From JAYWGN01 sp043778255 (GTDB lineage Bacteria > Bacteroidota > Bacteroidia > Chitinophagales > Chitinophagaceae): a DNA stretch of 9,439 nt. Each line of letters begins with the position of its first letter. The first letter of the stretch is position 1. The translations under genes were made by a program, and so were the position numbers. The stretch lies in contig JAYWGN010000007.1 in NCBI GenBank assembly GCA_043778255.1, positions 1-9,439 on the forward strand, read 5' to 3'. Of the stretch, positions 1-4,552 are shown piece by piece. The notes under the pieces are model-generated. The model was not told the origin of the DNA. It searched no databases and worked only from the letters and a program-made list of their open reading frames with translations.

Positions 1-574
1 TTGTTTCTAATGCAACTTGCATTTCTGGGAATATATGCGGTATAATACTTCCCTTTTGTATATGTATTTCTTTTTCTATAAATATTTTTTCTTCGTTTAA
101 GTAGTATTGGTGTATTGATTTTGCATCGGGGTTTACTATCCAATATTCTCTTACTTCATTTTCTTGATACAGGTTATATTTTTCGTTATAATCTTTTTTA
201 ATACTGCCTGGGCTTATAATTTCAATTATAAAATCAGGTGCTCCTATACAGCCTTTTGCATCTACTTTTGTGGGGTCGCATATTATGCAAAAGTCGGGTT
301 GAACTACTGTTATAATTTCGGTATCTAGTGCTTTGTTTTTTACTAACCTTACATCAAATGGCGCAATAAATAAATCACACTTATGGAATTTAAAAATAGC
401 ATAAATTTCGCCATGTAGGTTAGATAATATACGTTGGTGATAACTTGACGGTGCAGGTGAAAGTATAAACAATTTACCTTTTATGAGTTCAACCATTTCG
501 GTAAACTTCCATGTAAGGTAATCGGCATAAGTGTATTGTTTTGTTACATCTAATTGGTTAATGTTAGTTATCAT
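1..574 (-). CDS. Uma2 family (DUF820) putative endonuclease, C-terminus cut by window edge
   Basis: The frame opens at ATG (574-572) and stays open to the left edge, giving 191 residues without a stop. Family members are usually near 190 residues, so only a few are probably missing. The PD-(D/E)XK-like fold signature of Uma2 proteins is visible: early ADYLTW (17-22), E29 and SPAPSSYHQRI (39-49), then QPDF (92-95), PDFIIEIISPGS (113-124) with D128 and K132, and REYWIVNP (142-149). The family is widely annotated as putative restriction-endonuclease-like, but its substrate and biological role are not established, so nuclease activity here rests on the fold only. It starts 19 bases downstream of the ychF stop codon on the same strand and may be co-transcribed with ychF. 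No separate promoter is obvious in that gap. Confidence 0.85.
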   Translation of the reverse strand, partial: MITNINQLDVTKQYTYADYLTWKFTEMVELIKGKLFILSPAPSSYHQRILSNLHGEIYAIFKFHKCDLFIAPFDVRLVKNKALDTEIITVVQPDFCIICDPTKVDAKGCIGAPDFIIEIISPGSIKKDYNEKYNLYQENEVREYWIVNPDAKSIHQYYLNEEKIFIEKEIHIQKGSIIPHIFPEMQVALET

Positions 575-593
575 AAGTTGAAGTTAAATTATT

Positions 594-1691
594 TTAAACA
601 TTAAACCTAAAATGCATTACATCACCATCGGCTACTATATATTCCTTACCTTCAATACGTAAACGGCCTGCATCTCTGCAAGCTGCTTCGCTACCATATT
701 TTACATAATCATTGTAGGCAATTACTTCGGCTTTTATAAAGCCTTTTTCAAAGTCGGTATGTATTACACTAGCTGCCTGTGGGGCTTTCCAACCATGCTG
801 TATGGTCCATGCCCTTACCTCTTGTACACCTGCTGTAAAGTAAGTTTCTAATTTTAATAATTTGTAGGCACTATGTATTAACCTGTCTAGTGCTGGCTCT
901 ACCATTTTGTACTCTTCCATAAATAATTCTTTGTCTTCCTGCACTTCCATTTCGCTTATTTGTGCTTCTATATTATTATTCATTATTATAATTTCGGCGC
1001 CTTCTTTTGCTGCCATTTTTTGTAAAGCTTCGCTAAAATGGTTACCTGTATGCATACTTGGCTCATCAACATTGGCAACATATAATACAGGTTTTAAGGT
1101 TAGTAAACAAAGGTCTTGTATGGCTAAAAGTTCTTCTTTATCCAAGCTAAGGCTTCTTATACTTTCGCCTTTTTCCAAATGGCTTTTACACTTGTGTAGT
1201 ATTTCTAATAATGGCTTTGCCTTGGGGTCAGTTTTTACCATTTTTTCGGTACGGTTTATTTTGTTTTCTACACTATCGAGGTCTTTCAGTTGTAGTTCAG
1301 TGTCTATAATTTCTTTATCGCTTACTGGGTTTATGGCACCTTCTTCACGTAATACATTTTCATCTTCAAAGCATCGTACTACATGTATAATAGCATCAAC
1401 CTCTCTTATATTTGCCAAAAATTTGTTGCCCAAACCTTCACCTTTACTTGCACCTTTTACTAGGCCAGCTATATCTACTATTTCTATTTGGGTAGGTACT
1501 ATACGTTCAGGGGTTACTAATTCGGCCAATTTATTAAGCCTCTTATCAGGTACATTTACAAGGCCTACGTTAGGCTCTATGGTACAAAACCTATAATTAC
1601 TAGCTTGTGCTTTGGCACTGTTACTTACTGCATTAAACAGTGTACTTTTTCCTACATTCGGTAATCCTACTATTCCTGCTTGTAAAGCCAT
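594..1691 (-). CDS. ychF: Ribosome-binding ATPase YchF (OLA1 family, Obg-like)
   Basis: A 365-residue protein, the normal length for YchF (about 363). The P-loop GLPNVGKS is at residues 9-16 and the G3 region DIAGLVKGAS begins at 73. The G4 position reads NVDE rather than NKxD, as expected for this family, which prefers ATP over GTP. A helical middle domain follows, and the C-terminal TGS domain ends in the family-typical GKEYIVADGDVMHFRFNV. YchF binds the ribosome in the cytoplasm and is near-universal in bacteria. One small difference is NYRFCTIEPN at about 32-41, where the more familiar form is NYPFCTIEPN. The gene lies downstream of GIY-YIG copy A and upstream of the Uma2 gene. A Bacteroidota-type -7 element (TACCTTTG) about 22 bases before the ATG suggests its own promoter and a short leader. 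Confidence 0.98.
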   Translation of the reverse strand: MALQAGIVGLPNVGKSTLFNAVSNSAKAQASNYRFCTIEPNVGLVNVPDKRLNKLAELVTPERIVPTQIEIVDIAGLVKGASKGEGLGNKFLANIREVDAIIHVVRCFEDENVLREEGAINPVSDKEIIDTELQLKDLDSVENKINRTEKMVKTDPKAKPLLEILHKCKSHLEKGESIRSLSLDKEELLAIQDLCLLTLKPVLYVANVDEPSMHTGNHFSEALQKMAAKEGAEIIIMNNNIEAQISEMEVQEDKELFMEEYKMVEPALDRLIHSAYKLLKLETYFTAGVQEVRAWTIQHGWKAPQAASVIHTDFEKGFIKAEVIAYNDYVKYGSEAACRDAGRLRIEGKEYIVADGDVMHFRFNV

Positions 1692-1713
1692 GTTGAGTTG
1701 TTTTTATTTGGTG

Positions 1714-1745
1714 CAAAGGTAATTTAAAAAATAATAGGGTAGAAA
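1714..1745 (-). promoter_or_regulatory. Putative ychF promoter, Bacteroidota type
   Basis: On the minus strand TACCTTTG (1721-1714) matches the TAnnTTTG -7 consensus. A partial -33 match, TTTC (1745-1742), lies 20 bases upstream. Transcription would start near 1707, about 16 bases before the ychF ATG at 1691. The -7 match is exact and the -33 match is imperfect. Confidence 0.5.
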
Positions 1746-1756
1746 TAGATATGCTA

Positions 1757-2005
1757 TTATACTTTTGTAAAAAAACAAGTTTTAACCCTAAGTAACATTT
1801 TCAATGTTTTAATTTCTGTTTCTCTTTTTTTTGCAAGTTTTAGTGTTTCAAACTCTTCGTTATATTTTAATATCCAAGGTAATCCAGTTGCAGTAAATTT
1901 GGAGTGTCCAATATTATGTTCATACAATCTCCTTTGCAAATTGATACAAGCCCCAACGTAATACTTGGAAAGTTTTGCAGAATAGATAATGTAACAATAT
2001 GGCAT
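1757..2005 (-). CDS. GIY-YIG nuclease family small protein, copy A (altered C-terminus)
   Basis: An 82-residue single-domain GIY-YIG protein of the UPF0213/YhbQ-like type. Visible motifs are YCYIIYS (3-9), YYVG (15-18), RRLYEHN (25-31), PWILKYNEEF (43-52) and AKKRETEIK (58-66). These contain the family's conserved tyrosines, arginine, histidine and metal-binding glutamate (E62). The DNA from 1812 to 2033 aligns without gaps to 3074-3295 (copy B), with 4 differences in the 194 coding bases. Two change residues (C20 here versus R20, K56 versus Q56). After residue 66 the two copies part. Copy B has the usual family ending KKRKSKIYIEKLI, whereas this one has an unrelated tail TLKMLLRVKTCFFTKV, so its 3' end was replaced or truncated and it may be partly or fully inactive. 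The ATG directly follows the T-tract of a hairpin. It lies between higA and ychF. Confidence 0.8.
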   Translation of the reverse strand: MPYCYIIYSAKLSKYYVGACINLQRRLYEHNIGHSKFTATGLPWILKYNEEFETLKLAKKRETEIKTLKMLLRVKTCFFTKV

Positions 2006-2030
2006 AAAAAAGCCCCAATTTAAAAGGGCT
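2006..2030 (-). terminator. Rho-independent terminator-like hairpin before GIY-YIG copy A
   Basis: On the minus strand AGCCC pairs with GGGCT around a ten-base loop and is followed by six T residues that run directly into the ATG of GIY-YIG copy A. It aligns base for base with the hairpin behind tRNA-Lys (3268-3290). Four of the 28 bases between the ATG and the tRNA-end position differ, yet a stem survives in both. It could also end higBA transcripts. Confidence 0.6.
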
Positions 2031-2102
2031 AGTTAAAATTATAGTATAAAAATTGCAATATTTTTTAGAACACCCAAAAAACATTGAAATTTTCGACAAA
2101 AG

Positions 2103-2459
2103 TTACGACAGTAAAACCTCTGCTGAAATGTGAAATTCTTTATGAAATATTTTTGCCATTTCAATGGTTAATGGTTTTCGTTTGTTGAGTAAAGCTGATA
2201 CGTAACCTTTACTACCAATTTTCCCAACCAAGTCTTTATTTTTTAATCCTAAGTCCAGCATTTTTAATTTTATAGCATCTATAGCATTGGGTATTGGTAT
2301 TGGAAAATGCTCATCTTCAAATTTTTGAACTAACAAAAGAGCAAGTTCCAGTTTTTCCCCTTCAGGGGTATTTTGTTTAATTTTTAAATCAAACTGAACA
2401 TCTACCCAATCTAGATATTTTTGATATTGTTTTTTTGTTTTTATAACTTTTAGTTCCAT
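2103..2459 (-). CDS. higA: HigA family antitoxin (XRE-type helix-turn-helix)
   Basis: A 118-residue protein. The N-terminal half (about 1-60) is the toxin-binding region typical of HigA partners of HigB toxins. The C-terminal half (about 65-117) is a compact XRE helix-turn-helix: MLDLGLKNKDLVGKIGSKG as the first helices, VSALLNKRKPLTIEMA as the recognition part, ending in the family-like FHISAEVLLS. By family knowledge it binds and neutralises HigB, and the pair represses its own promoter. It begins one base after the stop codon of higB, so the two are clearly one operon in toxin-first order, as is usual for hig. The operon lies between a GIY-YIG remnant upstream and GIY-YIG copy A downstream. 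Confidence 0.9.
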   Translation of the reverse strand: MELKVIKTKKQYQKYLDWVDVQFDLKIKQNTPEGEKLELALLLVQKFEDEHFPIPIPNAIDAIKLKMLDLGLKNKDLVGKIGSKGYVSALLNKRKPLTIEMAKIFHKEFHISAEVLLS

Positions 2460-2460
2460 A

Positions 2461-2772
2461 TTATTTCTTTTTATTTTGTATAGTTTTTACATCAATTTTA
2501 TCATATTGGGCATGTGTACCAAACCATTTTATTTGAATTACTTTGTATTCAAATACAATCCTTACAATTAACCTAAATCGATTTCCCATAATGTTGAAAA
2601 CAACTCTGTCATCCGATACAAGGTTTGCATTTGCATAAACCAGTTTTAATTCATTAAATGTTTTAAAATTACTGTTTATTATCTCATAATACCATTCTTG
2701 TAAGGGTGTTGCTGCCAATGGAAATTTGGAGCAGTATTGTAACAATGATTTTCTTGTAATGATATTAAACAC
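2461..2772 (-). CDS. higB: HigB family mRNA-interferase toxin (RelE superfamily)
   Basis: A 103-residue HigB-type toxin, which by family knowledge is a ribosome-dependent mRNA endonuclease in the cytoplasm. Signatures seen are RKSLLQYCSKFP (7-18), the PLQEWYYE helix (23-30), DDRVVFNIMGNRFRLIVRI (54-72), and the C-terminal FGTHAQYDKID (84-94) with H87, Y90, D91 and K92. The start is GTG at 2772: an in-frame stop lies five codons upstream (2787-2785) and no ATG fits. A near-consensus -7 element, TACCTTTA (2784-2777), ends four bases before that GTG, so the mRNA could be leaderless. The antitoxin gene follows after one base. All family-typical parts are present, so it looks intact. Confidence 0.9.
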   Translation of the reverse strand: MFNIITRKSLLQYCSKFPLAATPLQEWYYEIINSNFKTFNELKLVYANANLVSDDRVVFNIMGNRFRLIVRIVFEYKVIQIKWFGTHAQYDKIDVKTIQNKKK

Positions 2773-2802
2773 TTTGTAAAGGTATTAAAAGTTTGCTAAT
2801 AG

Positions 2803-2822
2803 AAAACATTTATAAAACATTT
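2803..2822. promoter_or_regulatory. Direct repeats upstream of higB, possible HigA operator
   Basis: AAAACATTT occurs twice (2803-2811 and 2814-2822) with starts 11 bases apart, about one helical turn, 31-50 bases upstream of the higB start. HigA proteins commonly autoregulate through sites near the promoter, which makes this a candidate. The region is very AT-rich, so chance is possible. Confidence 0.25.
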
Positions 2823-2921
2823 TTACTTATACTCTATATTTATGTTGTTAACGTTTAGTATGTATTTAATAATTAAAAGGAAAAACAAAACATTGGAATA
2901 AATAATGTAACAATATGGCAT
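2823..2921 (-). pseudogene. GIY-YIG gene remnant, copy C (first nine codons)
   Basis: The ATG at 2921 begins the same MPYCYIIYS as the two longer GIY-YIG copies. The DNA from 2896 to 2978 is identical to 3242-3324 across ORF start, hairpin, tRNA 3' end and T-arm. Identity stops at 2896. The frame then reads through unrelated AT-rich sequence (NVLFFLLIIKYILNV and so on) to a stop at 2823-2825, giving 32 codons without the catalytic domain. It is a broken copy, cut just upstream of higBA. Confidence 0.75.
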
Positions 2922-2944
2922 AAAAAAACCCCTACTTAAAGGGG
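2922..2944 (-). terminator. Terminator hairpin between tRNA-like sequence and GIY-YIG remnant C
   Basis: Identical to the hairpin at 3268-3290: on the minus strand CCCCT pairs with AGGGG around a six-base loop, followed by seven T residues that abut the ATG of the remnant ORF. It lies five bases past the 3' end of the degenerate tRNA at 2949. Confidence 0.7.
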
Positions 2945-2948
2945 CTAG

Positions 2949-3025
2949 TGAACTGGCTGGGACTCGAACCCAGGGCCCTCCCGTTTTTAAAAAACGGGAT
3001 GCTCTACCAACTGAGCTACTTTTAT
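2949..3025 (-). pseudogene. tRNA-Lys-like pseudogene lacking its 5' acceptor strand
   Basis: The 3' acceptor strand, T-arm (CTGGG, TTCGAGT, CCCAG), variable loop and D-arm match the complete tRNA-Lys at 3295-3367. The 5' acceptor strand, which should be GAATTGG, reads ATAAAAG and pairs at only two of seven positions. The anticodon arm is four bases too long: TCCCG and CGGGA enclose an eleven-base palindromic loop TTTTTTAAAAA instead of a seven-base loop. The stop codon of GIY-YIG copy B (3022-3024) lies inside the would-be acceptor strand. A functional tRNA is therefore unlikely, although an automatic scan might still call a low-scoring Lys tRNA. Confidence 0.75.
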
Positions 3026-3267
3026 TGAGTCGCTATTAATTTTTCGATATAAATTTTCGATTTTCTTTTTTTTATTTCTGTTTCTCTTTTTTTTGCAAGT
3101 TGTAGTGTTTCAAACTCTTCGTTATATTTTAATATCCAAGGTAATCCAGTTGCAGTAAATTTGGAGTGTCCTATATTATGTTCATACAATCTCCTTTGCA
3201 AATTGATACGAGCCCCAACGTAATACTTGGAAAGTTTTGCAGAATAAATAATGTAACAATATGGCAT
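3022..3267 (-). CDS. GIY-YIG nuclease family small protein, copy B (intact)
   Basis: An 81-residue single-domain GIY-YIG protein (UPF0213/YhbQ-like), with the same motifs as copy A plus the canonical ending KKRKSKIYIEKLI (66-78): YCYIIYS (3-9), YYVG (15-18), R25-R26, H30 and E62. By family knowledge this fold is a metal-dependent DNA nuclease domain; the cellular role of the small stand-alone members is unknown. The start is set at the ATG at 3267. A longer in-frame start at 3330 would translate the 3' half of the tRNA and its terminator (WVRVPASSL is the T-arm read as protein) and is an artefact. The ATG directly follows a seven-T terminator tract. The stop codon lies inside the acceptor position of the next tRNA-like sequence. 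Confidence 0.85.
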   Translation of the reverse strand: MPYCYIIYSAKLSKYYVGARINLQRRLYEHNIGHSKFTATGLPWILKYNEEFETLQLAKKRETEIKKRKSKIYIEKLIATQ

Positions 3268-3290
3268 AAAAAAACCCCTACTTAAAGGGG
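3268..3290 (-). terminator. Rho-independent terminator of tRNA-Lys, abutting the GIY-YIG start codon
   Basis: On the minus strand CCCCT (3290-3286) pairs with AGGGG (3279-3275) around TTAAGT, followed by seven T residues (3274-3268). It begins four bases past the tRNA 3' end, a normal place for a tRNA terminator. The last T immediately precedes the ATG of GIY-YIG copy B, so the nuclease would be transcribed from this promoter only by read-through. Confidence 0.75.
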
Positions 3291-3294
3291 CTAG

Positions 3295-3367
3295 TGAACT
3301 GGCTGGGACTCGAACCCAGGGCCCATACATTAAAAGTGTATTGCTCTACCAACTGAGCTACCAATTC
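3295..3367 (-). tRNA. tRNA-Lys (anticodon UUU)
   Basis: A complete 73-base cloverleaf without an encoded CCA. The acceptor strands are GAATTGG and CCAGTTC (one G-T wobble), followed by TA, D-arm GCTC-AGTTGGTA-GAGC, anticodon arm ATACA-CTTTTAA-TGTAT with anticodon TTT at 3334-3332, variable loop GGGCC, T-arm CTGGG-TTCGAGT-CCCAG and discriminator A (3295). It is the only one of the three tRNA-like sequences here with all arms intact. A terminator hairpin and the GIY-YIG copy B gene follow it. Confidence 0.95.
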
Positions 3368-3445
3368 AAAAAATTATTCTCAAACCCAGTGTCCTTCCGC
3401 TCTTTAAGCGGAATGCTCTACCAACTGAGCTACCAATTCAAAAAA
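3342..3445 (-). repeat. Tandem direct repeat of tRNA 5' half and leader
   Basis: The 32 bases 3342-3373 (D-arm, 5' acceptor strand and an A-rich leader) are repeated exactly at 3414-3445, a period of 72 bases. This points to unequal recombination between neighbouring tRNA genes. Confidence 0.85.
3379..3439 (-). pseudogene. 3'-truncated tRNA-Lys-like sequence
   Basis: The 5' acceptor strand GAATTGG, TA, and the D-arm are identical to tRNA-Lys at 3295-3367. The anticodon arm is two bases too long: TTCCGC and GCGGAA around TTAAAGA, or a five-base stem with a nine-base loop. The variable region and first half of the T-arm (CTGGG TTTGAG) are present. The 3' T-stem strand and the whole 3' acceptor strand are missing, and the sequence passes straight into the AT-rich leader of the next tRNA. 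The product could not form an acceptor stem, so this is most likely a broken tRNA left by tandem duplication. Confidence 0.7.
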
Positions 3446-3482
3446 ATAATATTTAAAATATATTCTTTCGTAATTCGGATTG

Positions 3483-3513
3483 CAAAAATAGATGTTTTTG
3501 GTTGTAACACAAA
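3483..3513 (-). promoter_or_regulatory. Putative promoter of the tRNA-Lys / GIY-YIG array
   Basis: On the minus strand TTTG (3513-3510), exactly 19 bases, then TATTTTTG (3490-3483): a full match to the Bacteroidota TTTG-N19-TAnnTTTG promoter pattern. Transcription would start near 3476, about 37 bases before the first tRNA-like sequence. The remainder of 3446-3701 is very AT-rich, and I see no gene or clear hairpin in it. Confidence 0.65.
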
Positions 3514-3701
3514 CATTTTTAATAAGTATTTATAATTTTATTTACAAATAAATGGCAAATGCTTTGTAACAAATACTTTGCAAATGAATGTAAAACCAAT
3601 AATTTTACAAAATTAAAAATATGTATACATTATTACAACAAAAAAATAGTGTTGTAATACAATATTTAGTATAACAATACAGTAAAAAATTAACCATATA
3701 A

Positions 3702-4514
3702 ATGACTACTTTTTTTAAAGATAAAGTGATAGTAATTACTGGTGGAAGTGACGGAATTGGTAAAGCTTTGGTGCATGAATTATTGCTACTTGGTGCTAAA
3801 GTAGCTACGTGTGGAAGAAACCATGACAAGCTTTATCAGTTACAAATAAATCACCCAAGCTTTCATTTGCATACAATGGTAGCTGATATGGCTGTAGTAA
3901 GTGATTGTGAACGATTTATACAAAGTTGTATTGCTACATTTGGAACCATTGATATATTAATTAACAATGCTGGTATTTCTATGAGGTCTTTATTTAAAGA
4001 TTTAGATATTACTGTAATGCAACAAATGATGGATGTTAATTTTTTTGGTGCAATGCACTGTACTAAATTTGCATTAGCAGAAATTATAAAAAATAAGGGA
4101 CATATAATTAGTGTATCATCTATAGCTGGCAATAGAGGTTTGCCTGGTCGTAGTGGTTATTCGGCTTCTAAATTTGCTTTAGAAGGATTTATGGAGTCCT
4201 TACGTACAGAGCTTTTGCATAGCAATGTACATGTGCTAACCGTAGCTCCTGGCTTTACTAGTAGCAATATACGTAATGTAGCACTTAATAGTGACGGTAT
4301 AAGCCATGGTGAAAGCCCAATGGATGAGGATAAAATGATGACGTCGGAAACTTGTGCTATATATATTATAAAAGCAATAGAAAAAAAGAGGCGAAAACTA
4401 ATTTTAACTTTTACTGGAAAACGAACAGTATTTATGAATAAATTTTTTCCTAAACTTACCGATAAATTAACCTACAAATACTTTTTTGATACAAATGGTT
4501 TTTTAAAAAAGTAA
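3702..4514 (+). CDS. SDR family NAD(P)-dependent oxidoreductase
   Basis: A 270-residue classical short-chain dehydrogenase/reductase. The cofactor motif TGGSDGIG is at 13-20; GR at 38-39 favours NADPH. ILINNAG is at 85-91, the catalytic tetrad is N113, S140, Y153 and K157, and the APGF turn (about 183-186) follows. The C-terminal 45 residues are basic and aromatic (RRKLILTFTGKR, KLTYKYFF), a tail seen in membrane-associated SDRs such as the DHRS7B and 3-ketosphinganine-reductase-like groups. The substrate cannot be read from the sequence; a lipid or long-chain keto substrate is only an inference from that tail. No clean TAnnTTTG element was found upstream. It is the first gene on the plus strand after the tRNA region, diverging from it, and the next gene starts 38 bases after its stop with an apparent promoter of its own. 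Confidence 0.9.
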   Translation: MTTFFKDKVIVITGGSDGIGKALVHELLLLGAKVATCGRNHDKLYQLQINHPSFHLHTMVADMAVVSDCERFIQSCIATFGTIDILINNAGISMRSLFKDLDITVMQQMMDVNFFGAMHCTKFALAEIIKNKGHIISVSSIAGNRGLPGRSGYSASKFALEGFMESLRTELLHSNVHVLTVAPGFTSSNIRNVALNSDGISHGESPMDEDKMMTSETCAIYIIKAIEKKRRKLILTFTGKRTVFMNKFFPKLTDKLTYKYFFDTNGFLKK

Positions 4515-4519
4515 ATTTA

Positions 4520-4549
4520 TTGTAATTTGAAAATGACGTATTACATTTG
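4520..4549 (+). promoter_or_regulatory. Putative promoter of the SAM hydroxide adenosyltransferase family gene
   Basis: TTG (4520-4522), exactly 19 bases, then TACATTTG (4542-4549), matching the Bacteroidota pattern. The -7 element ends three bases before the ATG at 4553, so transcription would begin at or next to the start codon, giving a leaderless mRNA. Confidence 0.5.
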
Positions 4550-4552
4550 CTT

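Larger units (their letters stand above)
1812..3295 (-). repeat. Direct repeat of GIY-YIG cassette bodies A and B
   Basis: Bases 1812-2033 align without gaps to 3074-3295 (222 bases, constant offset 1262). I count 4 mismatches in the coding 194 bases and 4 in the 28-base hairpin spacer. The homology ends at 2033/3295, and 3295 is the discriminator base of tRNA-Lys, so copy A carries everything except the tRNA. The interval between the two bodies holds higBA, remnant C and the degenerate tRNA. Confidence 0.85.
2896..3324 (-). repeat. Direct repeat: GIY-YIG 5' end, terminator, tRNA 3' half
   Basis: Bases 2896-2978 and 3242-3324 are identical over 83 positions by eye. They include the first 25-26 bases of the GIY-YIG ORF, the terminator, and the tRNA from discriminator through variable loop. 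Homology resumes in the D-arm at 3000-3019 versus 3342-3361, after an anticodon arm of different length. The repeat period is 346/342 bases. Confidence 0.9.

Noticed and set aside
907..1596. Plus-strand open frame of 229 codons antisense to ychF
   Set aside because: It lies wholly within a strongly conserved gene, is low-complexity Ser/Leu-rich and has no recognisable domain; it is a shadow frame.
3022..3330. Longer GIY-YIG protein of 102 residues starting at 3330
   Set aside because: The extra N-terminus is the 3' half of tRNA-Lys and its terminator read as protein (WVRVPASSL is the T-arm). The ATG at 3267 gives the family-normal start shared with copies A and C.
1757..3440. CRISPR array or phage att site as explanation for the repeats
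   Set aside because: The repeats are long, few and carry tRNA and ORF sequence with no regular spacers. No integrase gene is present in the window.
3341..3535. Plus-strand frame of 64 codons with an internal sequence repeat
   Set aside because: Its repeated MLYQLSYQFKK is the antisense reading of the duplicated tRNA D-arm and acceptor strand, not a repeat protein.
4547..4552. TTG start two codons before the DUF62 protein ATG
   Set aside because: It lies inside the TACATTTG promoter element; ATG 4553 gives the standard MPIITL N-terminus.
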